Notes: generated by a model not told the origin, from the letters alone. Shown: positions 22,951 through 35,381, counted from the first letter of the stretch. The stretch: 64,000 nt of DNA from Apteryx mantelli (GCF_036417845.1 NC_089978.1:36138682-36202681), one strand, 5' to 3'. Numbers and translations: made by a program.

Positions 22951-25900
22951 TTTTGGGCTTTGGCCATGGGGGCTGGTCACCACTAACGTTTAAATAATCA
23001 CCACAAAATAAGAACAGTTTCACCATCTGGAGCAGTTTCACTGCTCTTTTTTGGAGCATGCTACCACTGGTGGTGATTGGGGGGCACAAGGGCTCTGTAA
23101 CCATGCACCGAGCAAGGATGGACCTTACTGCCTGCTTGGCGTTAAAGATCCTGCCTCTTCCTAGAGCTTCAAGAACAAGTACAGCATGGACACAGTAATT
23201 TAAGACTGGCTTTCTCACTTGCCTACAAGCAAGCCAACCTAGATGCTTGGTCTGAGGCTGGGGTTTCAAGAAAACGATCCGTCTAACAGCTCACTGCTAC
23301 CAAAAATGGAAAGCCTTGCTCTTCTTCCTCTGATCTCCACCCTTGTCAGCTCGATCAACTCTGGCATTCTTGGCACTTCTTCTTTTGGCTGATCCAGTTT
23401 GCTAATCTAAACTATTTAGGTTTCAGAAGGGGGATGCCTGTGGTGGCTTTCTGCTGGGCTGACAGCTCGTGGAGGGATACTGCAGGTATCAAACCCAGAT
23501 GCAAGGACTGCAGGGAATCTTGCAAAAAAAAGCACTAGACTGGATCATCATCCTTATCCAGTTGGGACACCTACTAGTCCCAACTAGTAGAGAGTATTGG
23601 GCAAGATGAAGGGGTGGCCACCTGCATTTTTCATTTGATTTAAGCTTGCTATGAAATGCCAGGTGAGCCCGTGGCTTTGCCCGTGGCAGCAGTGCTGCTT
23701 CAGCTGCTGTCAGGAGCATGCTCCCCATCACTGCACTTGCCGCCTGCCGTTTTGTTCTGCCATCCTGTGTTGTGCTGGCATCTGTTTGTGCTGTCCTGTG
23801 GTTACTTCTCAGCCAGATTGGTTAGTGAGCTGCTGAGTTAGTGAACAAGGCCACAGGGGCAGCTGGGCCAGTACATTAAAGAGGGTGAACTGAGGACAGG
23901 AGCAGATGGTGGCAGAGACGCAGGGAGCTGCTCAAATGCACAGACTCATAGTCTGCGCTGTGTCAGCCAGGTTGCTCTCCGGTGGAGAGGTTTGCATATT
24001 CTTAGGAGGAAGATAATGGCACTTGTCCTTAAGTCAGGTAAACCTGATGTGTATGCATCCCATAGCTACCCAAAGTTGATCTTTTCCTGTCTCTCGCTCA
24101 TTTTAAATAAAAGCTGTCTGAGCAGCTAAAATATCAGTTCTGTTAAATACCCTTTGGGCAAGATTCTGTCACATTTAGTTACAGCCAGTAACACTGAAAA
24201 CAAACATCAGGTGCTATTCCATGTGTATGAGTCAGGAGCTATGATTATATTTGTGTGTTGATAAGAACATCTAGAATTAAAATAGAAGACTTGAGGACAG
24301 AGACGGAAGAAAAATATTCTCAGAATCATCTCAGATGTGAGAAGTAATGACATTTTCAGACACATATTCATTGCTCCTGCAAGATATAAACTGAGAAAAG
24401 ATACATTCTATACAATAAATCATCAGTATTTGACAGATTTTGTTCACCTCTCCTTACCAGCTAACATGGATACATTTATTGATTTTTTGTAGTGAACCAA
24501 AAGAAGTTCTCATGCTGAGGTTGAATTTTTATTTCTGTGGCTTCCTTCCTTCTTCTGGCCTTCCTCTGTTTTACTTTCTGCTAATAAAAGTGGTTACAAA
24601 CAAACATTTTTTAAGACAGTAGTGACAGTCGGCTTAGCAGAAAGGCCACAGAGCCAGCCAAGGTGTTGATGGCTGCAGGGAAGGACTCTATACCCCGGCA
24701 TCCATCCTCAGGCTCCTTAGGTCTTGCCAGGAAGATGCTTTAGGCAAGCAGCCGGGAAGGAAACAATCCAAGGATTATGTGCCTTCAGGCAGTAGCATCA
24801 GTCTGAGGGTCACATGGCTCCTCAGCCATCAGAGAAATTCCTCCCCTCAGTACGGACAGCGAGAGACCAGCTGGCTTGGCGCAGGTGCCCCTGTTGTGCA
24901 GTCAAGGGTCGGTGTATTGGAGCCACCAGAATCGGGCAGGCAGGCCCGCTGTCTGGTGAGACGGCATCCAAGTTGTGTGCCGGTTGCTGTGGAGCCCCGC
25001 AGCAGAGAAATGGCTCTGTGCTGGTTGCTTGCTTTCCCATCTCGCGGAGGGATTTTGTGGATGAGTTCCTCGGGTGAGAAGTTCACAGCAGCAGGACCCA
25101 GATCAAGGTGAGGCAATTAGAAAAAGAGCAGAGGACGGTCCTGCATGTGAGGAGCCCTGCGGGCTTGCCATAAAGAAGTGAGGAGTGGCCCTTACCCCAG
25201 CAGAATTGGAATTGCTTCATCTCGGAAGTAATTCCTACCAGCCAGCAATGCTCTCTCCGACTACCGCCTCGCAGGTAGAGGAGCAAGCCACTAAAGAGCC
25301 CAGCTTCCCAGGTGCCAGGGCAGGGGAGCCAAGGCTACTATGACACGCAGGGGTCCCAGGCAAACCTCACAAAGGTTTGCTGACCACTGAGGGCTTGTGT
25401 CTCACGCAGTCACTCACGCGGGTGGATAGCACCATATATGGAAACAGGCCGAGATGGAGGCTCTCAAGTGGACAGGCTGGCTCTTGTCTTTGTTTTCTGC
25501 CCTCATCTCCTCAGAAACATCTGCCATCATGTTGCCCCTGTGTGTGCTTGGGTTGGTCGTTCTCTCTATCTCCTCCAACACAGTTGCACTCATTGTCCAA
25601 CTGCACAGCAGAACCCAAAAGAAAATTGGAGACCTCCAGCCTCTTAGATTGTGAAACCTGTCCTGAACATAGGTGGTCTCTCTCCTGAAGGAGAGAGTTC
25701 AGATGCAAATTGCAAGGAAAAACTAGCAAGTGCCTCTTTGAGAGGGGCAGGAGAGACTTCAGGCCGAAGACAGGCACTGGAGGTTGGGCCTGCCTAGTTC
25801 CACTGCTCGCACAAGCCCTTGCGTTCGGTCAGCAGAAAGACCTTCTTGGCACTCCATGACCTGATGGGGTTAGGTTACAAGTTTCTCATTGATATTGACT

Positions 25901-27094
25901 TCACATTAGCGTGCCATTTCCATGGCCATCTAAGGAAATCTGTTTCTTTTCTTTCTTTTTTTTTCATTTAGCAGCAAGTGCTACTTCATTATGACGGAAT
26001 GGCATAAGAGGCAGATGATACGCAGCATCACCCTCTTTGGCTTTCCTTCTTACGGGTATTTCTGTAGCCCCTTGGAGCCCTTGTGTGCTGTGCAAATGAC
26101 AAGCAAAGTGATGGTCCCTAGCCTAAGACACTTCCAGTCTCCATGCATGCAAAGAGGCCACACCTGGATGTGTGCAATGTGCTCATCCAAGGGCTTTGAA
26201 GATGAAGGCTGTGGGAACTGACAACAGTGCCCTCTCTTTTCCTGAAAGGAATTGTTTCAACGGCCGAGATGGAATTACTAGTCCAAATGTGCGTGCGGTC
26301 CAGCCACGAGTAGCACACTTCTGCGGGAGATGGGGGAGCTGGTGTCAGTCACAGAGGGTTTTGCTTTTTTCACAGAGTAGAATTGTTTTGACAGAAGAAA
26401 CGCTGAGAGAAGCTGGCAGGTCCTTAAGTGCAGGCAGTGAAAGCACTTGTGCAGGGGCGCAGCATCGGCACCTTCTCACAACGCTGGAGCAGAGGCACCC
26501 ACCCCATGCGCAGAGGAGCAGCCCGATGGGCAGACTATGAGCTCTGCAGCCGTGAGGTGGTGTAGTGCTTCGCCCTGCATTTGCTCTCTACCAGTCCCTT
26601 CAGAAAACACTGTTCTTTCTCCTCTGGACAGCTGAAGCTGTAGAGAGCAGGAATCATGTGAAGGGAGACCCTCACCTTTACAGAGCTGACCTGTGGCAGA
26701 AAAAAGTAACCAGGGCAGAAGTGAGATCCCCCCATCCACACTGTTTGTGCCGAGCCTGCACACCAAAGCCTTTCCTCAAGCCTCCCCTTGCCCAAAGCTG
26801 TGGGCTATGGGACACACCTTTGGGGAAATGGCTAACTGCCTTGCGATTCTGGAGTCCCCATCCTTGGAGATGAAAAAGTCTTTGGATTACTTTGAGAAAA
26901 TTGTTAGCAATGCGAACCTAAAAGCAGCAAAGTCCACTGAATATATCATTCCTTTTTAAATTCTTGCTCAGCACTATTTCAGTACAAAGATAAATTGTTG
27001 GAAATTCGAAATAATTTGTTAGGAATTTGGCATAAACCATTTTTTACCTGAAATCTCTTTTATAATTTCTTTAACATTTCTCTATTGGCAGTAT
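22951..27094. other. Intergenic region upstream of the RGCC CpG island
   Basis: Moderately GC-rich compared with the rest of the window, especially 24650-26870. It contains many overlapping short open frames but none with a recognisable domain or splice pattern. One small open frame (25454-25654) looks like a signal-anchored peptide and is listed separately. The composition could reflect old, unrecognised repeats or a non-coding transcript upstream of RGCC. Neither can be shown here. Confidence 0.5.
25454..25654 (+). other. Candidate small ORF, 66 aa, signal-peptide/TM-like
   Basis: Starts in a good Kozak context (GAG before the ATG, G after). The N-terminus (MEALKWTGWLLSLFSALISS) looks like a signal peptide. 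A hydrophobic segment (about residues 26-48, LPLCVLGLVVLSISSNTVAL) follows, then a basic tail (HSRTQKK). No homologue is recognised. It overlaps longer open frames in other phases, and GC-moderate DNA produces such ORFs by chance. Nothing shows it is transcribed, so it is not called a gene. Confidence 0.15.
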
Positions 27095-28545
27095 ATCTTG
27101 CACCTTGCCCAGGACCATATCCAGTCAGGTTATAAGGATGGAGATCCACAGCCTCTCTGGGGAATCTGTTCCAGGCTCAGTCACCCTCACAGTGAAGAAG
27201 TTCTTTCTTATGTTCAGATGGAATTTCCTGTGTTTCAGTTTGTGCCCATTGCCTCTCATTCTGCCACTGGCACCACTAAGAAGGATCTGATACTGTCCTC
27301 TTTACACCCTCCCATAAGTTATTTATACATATTGATAAGATCTTCCCTCAACCTTCTCTTCTCCAGGCTGAGCAGGCCCAGCTCTCTCAGCCTTTCCTCA
27401 TATTAGAGATGCTATAGTCCCCTAATCATCTTAATAGCCCTTTGCTGGACTCTCTCCAGTAGCTCCATCTCTCTCTTGTACTGGGGAGCCCAGAATTGGA
27501 CATAGTACTCCAGATATGGCCTCAGCAGGGCTGAGGAGAAGGGAAGGATCACCTCCCTTGACCTTCTGGCAATGCTCTTCCTAACGCAGCCCAGGATACC
27601 GTTGGCCTTCTTTGCCACAACAGTGCTTTGCTGGCCCATGTCCAACTCATTGTCCACTAGGTCCCACAGGTCCTTCTCTGCAAAGCTGCTTGTGACCTTG
27701 TTGGCCTCCAGCATGTACTAGTAGTGCATGGAATTATTCCTCCCCAGGTGCAGAACTTGGCATTTCCCTTTGTTGAACTTCATGAGGTTCCTCTCTACCC
27801 ATTTCTCCAGCCTGTCAAGGTCTCTCTGAAGGGTAGGACAAACAACTGGTATATTATCACTCCTCCCAGTTTTGTATTATCTGCGAACTTTCTGAGAGTG
27901 CACTCTGTCCCACCATCCCGGTCATTAAAGAAGATGTTAAACAGTATTGGCCCCCATATTGACCCCTGGGCTAGTGACTGGCCTACCACTGGGGTTTGTG
28001 CTGCTGATCACCACCCCCTGATTCTGACAGTTCATCCAGTTTTCAGTCCACCTTACTGACCATTTATCTAGCCCATACTTCATTAGTTTGTCTATGAGGA
28101 TGTTATGGGAGACAGCATCAAAAGCCTGGCTAAAGTCAAGATAAACAACATCCACTACTCTCCCTTCATCCATCAAGCCAGTCGTCTCATCATAGAAGGC
28201 TGTCAGATTGGTTAAGCATGATTTCCCCTTCATAAATCCATGCTGATTAGTCCCCAAAACCTTCCTGTCATTCATGTCTGGAAATCATTTCCAGGGTCAG
28301 TTGCTCAATTACCTTCCCAGGGATCAAGGTCAGGCTGACTGACCTGTAGTTCCCACAATTCTTCTGGTCTTTCTTAAAGGTAGGGGTGACATTTTCTCTC
28401 TTCCAGTCCTCAGGAACCTCTCCTGATCACCATGACCTTTCAAACTAATCAAGAGTGGCTTCACAATGATATTGCCCGGGTCCCTCAGGAATTGCTCAAA
28501 CCTCAAGTTTGTCATTGGCCTTCTCTACTTTAAATGTGTCCTTTA
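27095..28545 (-). mobile_element. CR1 LINE fragment with degenerate reverse transcriptase
   Basis: A non-LTR retrotransposon pointing left. Read on the minus strand from the right, it starts within the reverse transcriptase region (5'-truncated near 28545). It contains VVYLDFSQAFDAVSH (around 28150-28100), then GANTVLFNIFF and FADNTKLGG (around 27880), where the catalytic FADD is changed to FADN. The C-terminal block [20 protein letters not shown] to [14 protein letters not shown] follows, ending in a premature stop at 27412-27414, then a degenerate REL-type block to about 27340. The 3' untranslated part continues to about 27095. The usual terminal short tandem repeat is not seen, so the 3' end is missing too. 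Frameshifts separate the open pieces (28275-27937, 27989-27795, 27714-27412), so it cannot move by itself. It lies between NAA16 and RGCC. Confidence 0.93.
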
Positions 28546-29148
28546 CACTCAAATTTACCATTTTCACAATCATTTCTAGGCATGAAAAAGAAATGATTCC
28601 ATAAGCTTCCCTTCTTTATAGGCGTATGTTTGAGCACCTTCTTTCCTTAACAAAACCTGAACTCTGGGCTTAAAAATCTTTAGCCATGTTTACTGCTCCA
28701 CAGGCAAGTGTCTTAACGTTTCTTCTAGTAAATACTTACATTTTCTACTGCAGTTCCTCTTTCTCCTAAGCAGTCTGTGATTTCACTGAATGCAGCTGAG
28801 ATTTAGCTGGTGAACTTTAAACTTCCATGTAAACCCTTAGCTTATACATGAGGAAAAAAAGATTGATTTTTTTATGCCTATCAGTTCTGTGTTAAAGACC
28901 ATATACCAATGCATCTGTATAAATATTCTTTAAGGGCCCCAGTGTGCTCCAGCTCCCACATTAGGTGTGTTTTTGCCATTGATGCCAACAGGAGCAGCCT
29001 GTTCATCTGACAAAATGAAAAAAATCATTTTTAAGTGCAGTGCCCTGAAACTCTGCAAACTGATAAGCCTGGCTGTTCTTTTTTTATAAGTAGAAACATC
29101 CAACACAACTTGTGATGTAAACCTCAGCTACTGAATCCTTCCCTTCTT

Positions 29149-29215
29149 CTAGGCAGAAAGTGAATTTCTTCCTTACCATTCTGCTAGGCAGAAAGTGAAT
29201 TTCCTCCTTACCATT
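29149..29215. repeat. Tandem duplication, 35-bp period
   Basis: CTAGGCAGAAAGTGAATTTC followed by TTCCTTACCATT (29149-29180) recurs at 29184-29215 with one base change. A recent local duplication in non-coding DNA. Confidence 0.85.
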
Positions 29216-29532
29216 CAACACAGTGTCTCTAGATCCTCCTCAGCTGATGATACAGTGTTTACAGTCTAACTTGTGGTTTTCTATTGCATTTTTAATGTCA
29301 CAAACTTGTGAGCCACATAGCTATTTAAACCAAAAAAATCATGTCTGTGAATATTCTTCAGGGAAAGACCTTTAAAACATTAGCAAGTACTCTGATGTTG
29401 CCAGGTTGCAAGGTTCACAAGGTACTAGTCTTCTGAGTGAAATATGAACTAATCTGGGACACAGAACCTTATCTTGCTACACTGAAGAGAATCCAAGACC
29501 TGATTTACACAGGCGTTGGTGCTTGAGTAATC

Positions 29533-29729
29533 TAGTGGTTTTCAGATGGTGTCCCACAGACACCTAGAGATCCATGAACTACTTCTGAGGCATTCATGTA
29601 AGACAGGTGGAAAAAGAAAAGTAAATTTACTGGAAGTAGGTTAAAATTCATAGTACATATGCAGCTCCACTGGAAACTGGGGTCGCAGATGGAAGGAATT
29701 TGCAAGTCAGAAATGGTTGAAAAGTTCTG
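29533..29729. mobile_element. Probable hAT (Charlie-like) miniature element
   Basis: The left end TAGTGGTTTTCAGATGGTGT, then CCCACAGACACCTAGAGATCC and ATGAACTACTTCTG, resembles the hAT-Charlie 5' end (CAGTGGTTCTCAA ... GGTCCATGAACCACTT). The right end GGTTGAAAAGTTCTG is close to the inverse terminal GGTTGAGAACCACTG. Length about 197 bp, no coding capacity. An 8-bp target duplication is not convincing, as expected for an old copy. Assignment rests on remembered consensus ends. Confidence 0.5.
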
Positions 29730-30359
29730 GTCTGAATAATCACTTTTTTCCCCAATTTCAAAGATGGGAGTACCCCCAAAATATTGACCTTTCTGAGTAA
29801 ACACCATGTTCCCACAATTAAAAGCAGACTTTTAATGAAATCCAATCCCATATTCTCAACTGGTATTAGTCTTGGACAAAGCTAGAATGACAGATCCCTG
29901 CCAGTGGAAACAGCCTGGGGGTTTGAACATATAATTTCTAGAGGTCTTTTAATAATTTTAGTCTGTTAAAATAATAATTCTTGAAAAAAGTAATGCTACT
30001 AACTTTTAGCTGAAGGAAACCAAGGGAACTCTGAATTTAGACAGCTGTAGAGGAGAAAACTGAAAAGTGTCACAGGATGAAAATGGCATAGGTGCCAGCC
30101 AGACTGAGACTCAAGGAAACCTAACTCCTTGGTATTGCACCAATTTCAAGGTAACTCAACCCAGCATGATCACAAGAATGGAGGAAGCCAGGGAAGGGAG
30201 CGAGTGTAGGATGTCATTCCCAGCCTTGCTACTGAAGCAGACTGAAAGAATAGAGTCTTACTCTCCCTTTTATGCTCTATTGGCGTTAAGGAGGTAGGAG
30301 GCAGAAAGAGAAGGCAAGACCACTTGTTTGCTGAAGGCATATGGCTGCATATGTTAGAA

Positions 30360-30465
30360 GTGTAGTTCTTTATTTACTTGCGTTGTAGTAGGGCCAGTCA
30401 CTGACCAGGACCCCATTGAATCAGTCACCATACAAACATGTAACAAAAGCAGTAATCCTTGTGCT
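30360..30465. repeat. Old interspersed repeat tail (copy 1)
   Basis: GTAGTAGGGCCAGTCACTGA, CCAGGACCCCATTGAATCAG and CCATACAAACATGTAACAAAA resemble the 'gaccaggaccccattgtgctaggcgctgtacaaacacagaacaaaaagac' tail of ancient amniote LINE/SINE elements. Diverged; the family is not assigned with certainty. Confidence 0.4.
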
Positions 30466-32107
30466 TTGGTTAGCTACTAAATCACCCTCATTTGAAGGAC
30501 AAGGATTTGCATATTTATGGTTGGGAAATAATCACACTTTTCTGTAGCACATTGGACCCGCTCCTGCTAATCAGTGCACAGGGGCTTGTACAGATGGGAA
30601 GAACAGAATCACTGTTAGGGACAGTGACCATGTACCGCATCCAGCTCTTTCCTCTGACTGCCTGAGACAATTGCATTTCAGTTTCAGAATAATTATTAAA
30701 GGCCCTGGGTTTTGTCCATTTTTCTCAGCCTAGAGTAATTTTTGTGACAAGCCATAGCAGCACCTCTTGTCCTCCCAAACAAAAGTTAAGTGAACCATGC
30801 TCTAATTCTCCCAGCCAGAGGGAGGATCTGTGACAGCAACTTCATCCATATGCTCATTTTCTATTTCCAGCTTCTATTTTATAAATAACAGGCTTTCAAA
30901 ATTGCCCATGCCATACTGCCCAGTACCAATTTATTAGTGTTATTCCTACAACAAAAGATTTGCATGCAAAAGTGCAGACGCAGGGTATTTACAGAGGAGG
31001 ACAGTAGTTAAAAAAAACCACATAAAATACCACTGGAAAACACAGGCCTTACCACTGTAAAGACTAGTGCTAAACCCAGTTCTGCACATCCAGGTTCGTC
31101 CGCCATTGTACTGAAAGTGTGTGTATTAGGCCATTGTATCTGGGATTACTTAGGCCACAAGTCTTCCGTAAGGTGCACCTCAAAGAGCATGTATCAACTT
31201 ACTATATATATAGCATTGTACCTGGCTTAGTACTTGGCACAGAAATGAAAAGAGCTGGTTTATAAGCCCTCAGCAAGGAGGAGACAACACAGGGGAAGAG
31301 AAGGTCTTTGGAGACAGGTGGTGGTCAGGTCTCCTCAGCCAACCTGTATTGTGGTAGGTCATACACTGGGGCCAGGGCAGGCCAGGGTGGCCATCAGCCA
31401 GCATGCTCCTCATTCCTCAGGAGGGCCAGGACTTCTCTCAAGATTGACTGTGTTGATGAGAGGTGGTCTATTAATAAAACAGCCATGGGCAGAGACAGCT
31501 TCCCTGTGATGGGTTATCTGTTGATGCCATTTCCCTTCTGCCCCTTCTGCCCCTTAGAAATGGCCAGTGTCCTGATATTGTCCATGAAGTGTATTAGGAA
31601 GGGGAGTGCTTGGCACACCCAGGACTTGGAACAAATCCATAAGGATCGTGGTTTGTTCCAGAAAAATATGCCTTTTCTGTTCGGAGTTGGGGGAGAGGAA
31701 TCTGTGCCTTCACAGAACAGCATTCACAGCCTGATTCAACCAGGTGTGAGGTGCTCCTCAGATATTTTATCAGAGCTCATTGTCTTTCCACATCTATGTA
31801 CCTACTGTTGGTACAACAGATAACGTCATGCAAAACTCAGAACTACCACCATCACTGACAACTACTGCAGACTTTGGAACCTGTAATCCAACAAATCAAT
31901 AATAATTGTCTCTAGATTGTGTGTATTTATATATACATATGGAATTAAAAGGGCATTATTAACTTAAAGACATATTGTATGATTTAAGTATGATTTTTTT
32001 TTACATCCAAATTCTTAAAATTATAGATATTCTCCCAATATGAAGCAACTATATTATTATAACTGCAATACAAATATGTTGGACATATATGGCTTTTTAG
32101 CAATATG

Positions 32108-32136
32108 TTTTAGAGCACTATATATAAGTGCTAAAA
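32108..32136. repeat. Small AT-rich hairpin
   Basis: Arms TTTTAGAGCACT and AGTGCTAAAA pair around the loop ATATATA with a two-base bulge. It is too short for a microRNA precursor and no flanking stem extends it. Confidence 0.5.
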
Positions 32137-33464
32137 ATGGCTTCTGAAAAAATCACCAATGGTTAAGGTAGCATTTTGTGACAGCAAGTGATGGGGTGGC
32201 TGGATGCAGCTCCAAAAGGCAGCTATCCTGCTGCCTTCTTCGTCCCCTGCCCTTCCTGCCCCTCACTTCCTCTCCTGGCTGCATCTTTTAGCCCCCTCAC
32301 TGTGTGGCTCTGGTTTGGATTTGACTCTTTCTTGAGCAGCTTCAATTTACTCAACCACCAGAAACCAACCTACTACTTTCTCCGGGTAAGGGTCCTGCTA
32401 AGCTGTTGATACGAGTCTGTTCACAGAAGTGAACAGCGTGTGCCGAAGCCTAAAGCAAGGAGTGAGGCTGGAGGAAGAGTACGTCAGAGAGAAGACAAAA
32501 CGTTGCTCTGCTTTTAGCAACAAGAAATCCTATATATCTACATCTTTCAGTACCATGTGTAACAGTCTAGGTAGCACATCATAATCCAAAAGGATACAAG
32601 CCTCACAAATCTCAGCATTGCAATAACTATTTTTAGATGTTTGGCATCCTGGGGTGCCCATAGCCTTGAACTGAATACAGAGGTCCTGACAGCAAGTTTT
32701 CCAGTCTCTTGATTTTTGAAGAATTCTCTGCTTACTAAAAAAAAGAAAAAAAGAAAAGAACTAGTGAAGTTGTAGGCTCCCAAAGAAAAGATTTACATCT
32801 GTTGATATCACCATCAGTTTACTTGTTTTTAGTTATTGCTGCATCCAAACAAGTAGCTTGTGGATGCTTCAGCATTCACAACCCCTGTTTCAGGAATGCT
32901 GTAGCCTAGCAAGAATAAGGCACCTGCTAACATTTACAGCCGCATAGGAAGGGTTACAGGTAACCTCTGCCCACAGTCAGAGCCTGCTGTGGTCTAGAAG
33001 CTCTGCAGTCTGCTCAGTACTGCGCTGTGCCTGGGCTAACCCTCAGGAGGTGTCCTCACTGCCCAGGTTAGTACTCTAACCCCTCAGCTAATGGGTCATG
33101 GTCTCTTCTATGGCCCCAAAATAGTAAATTTATCCATGGCAAATCTAACAATTTCAGCCATTGTTTTGAATGGCCCTAAAGAGGCATTTAGGCATGCAGG
33201 GAACATTATTAATAGAAATAAAAGTTCCTTGAACTTCCGGTGTCCTCTGAGTGCGTTTGAAATTTAATCAGTGTTTGGATCAGCTAAACATCTTCAGTGA
33301 CAGATAACAGGCTCCTTTGGTGCCTAACTCCTTTTGTGGATCCTTTAATGACTTTCATACTGGTAGTTACAGGGCCAGGCATCAAGCATTTACAGTTTGC
33401 TTGTGATTATTGATGTGTTTTATGACAGCTTATTACTTGCAGTATTAACCCTTGTCAGAACTAG

Positions 33465-33525
33465 AACTGCTGTGTGCTGGGAGCTCTATACACAGCACAG
33501 GAAGATAGCTTCTAGTCTGAGCCTC
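33465..33525. repeat. Old interspersed repeat tail (copy 2)
   Basis: TGTGTGCTGGGAGCTCTATA, CACAGCACAGGAAGATAGCT and TCTAGTCTGAGC match the same remembered tail ('tgtgctaggcgctgtacaaacacag ... gacagtccctgcccc'). Short and diverged. Confidence 0.35.
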
Positions 33526-34202
33526 ATTTCCTGCTTTGCTTTAAGTTTAACCATTTATCATACGTAATCAGCCCTGGAAATACCATCTATTTCCTTCTCC
33601 TCCCTTAGCGCATAGTTAAAATACATCTATGAACCTCTCAAAACCTGAATCTCCTCTTCAACTTAACAGCACACTCTCAAAGACTTTGTCTAGACTTGAA
33701 ATATGTTTAAGCATTAAAGTTTGAGCAATGAACAGAAAATATATTTAGTCTATGACAAATTAACTGAAGTGAACACCAAGCTTCAAGGCTGATGTGTTCT
33801 CTTCAGAAGTCTGAGGAGAGAGAGGTAGGAACTCGGCTGACGTACGCTTTCTGCATACGTAATGGCTCTCCCAGAAGGTGATGCTGATCATGTGTGGACT
33901 AAAACACCTTTCAAAGTGTCTCTTTCTCTCAACTGGTATAAAAATAAGCCTAGGCAACCATGCTGTCAACTTCAGAACTCCAAATCCTAAGGTTGTCTGG
34001 GTTGTATGAACCTAAGTCTAAATCAGCTGTTTAAGTGTGTACAAAACAACAATGATCTCCCTGCACTGCCTGAAAGAAAATAAAGAAAATAGACGTTTTC
34101 TTATAATATTGTCTTATTATATAAACAAGAACAAAAAGAATACCAGAAAATAAACAGACTGCTGTTGCCTTTTGTTACTGCAAAATTATTCTGCGTGCAA
34201 GA

Positions 34203-34216
34203 CTTCCCTCTAGTGG
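34203..34216 (-). promoter_or_regulatory. CTCF-like motif between RGCC and NAA16
   Basis: On the minus strand CCACTAGAGGGAAG agrees with the CTCF core consensus CCASYAGRKGGCAS at 13 of 14 positions. It lies in the intergenic interval, about 4 kb downstream of the NAA16 3' end. Binding is inferred from motif only. Confidence 0.45.
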
Positions 34217-35381
34217 AAAGTCCGTGAACTGACCACTTTCCATTATAAACTGAAGTTTCAACATGAAAAAACAAAGGCCAAAAGTATATACAATGATACC
34301 GTTGAAACAATAAATGGCCAGCATCACAGTTTCAGGCTGAAAAATATAACTAGGATCCATTTTCAAGCTCCCAAGTGCATTCATTTTCAATTATTTGTCA
34401 GCTCACCATATCAACTTCAGATCAAATCATGTGTCACTATGTAAAAGAAAATGGCTTTATCTGTTTCTGTATTTTAAATAATAACTTCCCAAAGTGCACA
34501 AACACATCATGGGCCTGCACATGTACATTGCATTTACATATGAAAATATGATTCTTATGTCTGACTCTTTTGTCAGGCTTAAAAGCTGACGTCTTCCTAG
34601 CTGAGGGATTCATTTGGGGAGTCTGGAGTTGCTAGAGCAGAGCAGACCTAAGAAACCCCTTCCTCTGTCATTGCTAGTTCTGAACTAAACTTTTGTCATC
34701 CATAGGGCAGTAGGGTACAACATTTTCCATTAGGGCCTGGGCTTTTGGAACAGGCTTATTCCTCATGATGGGAAGTTTGTCAGCCTTTGGGTACATTGGT
34801 CTCTTTACATCTGTCTTTCTCCCCCCTTGTGGGAAAGATAGAAGGAGAAATTCATGTAGGACAGCAGTACTACTGCAGGACTGTACAGGAAACTGGATGC
34901 TGGGTCAATTAGTTCTCATTACATTTATGTTGTTAACACAATACTTTGGTTTGTGCAGGGATAAATGATGGGGATTTATAAAAGAAACAAGCCCCCAACA
35001 AAACAGTTCAACGCAAAGGAATTTCTGATTTCATGACAGTAGACAGATAAGCTTTTACTATAATTTGTAGCAATCCAGATCAGTCCATCAACAGTTTCTC
35101 GTAAAGACTATGCGAGACATTTTGAAGGTTTTGCAAAGATGGGTGATGAACATATGCGGTCTACCTACTCTCTGTATATGCCATAGCAGAATACTTAATG
35201 TAATTGCTGTGTAAATAAAATCAAAACATTAGGTGCTGTAAGAGAGGAAAGGCTGCAGAACATCTGTTTTTTCTTTTGTGGATGCCAGCTAGCACACCTA
35301 CCACAGGATCAAGTCACAGTTGTGCCCAGGTCTCGTTGCATAAATGCTCCAGTAAGATTAGTTACACATATTTAGAAGCAC

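Noticed and set aside
22034-23269. 411-codon minus-strand open frame across the CpG island, and a 294-codon plus frame (21644-22528)
   Set aside because: Long frames are expected where GC content removes stops. Composition is low-complexity Arg/Gly/Ala/Pro, and only 22162-22338 within the minus frame is real RGCC coding sequence.
27412-27714. Open frame that looks like a conserved protein
   Set aside because: It is the C-terminal part of the CR1 reverse transcriptase, continuous with the LINE fragment, not a host gene.
31308-31823. 171-codon plus-strand open frame
   Set aside because: No homology recognised and no gene context. An overlapping frame in another phase shows similar openness, so it is probably chance.
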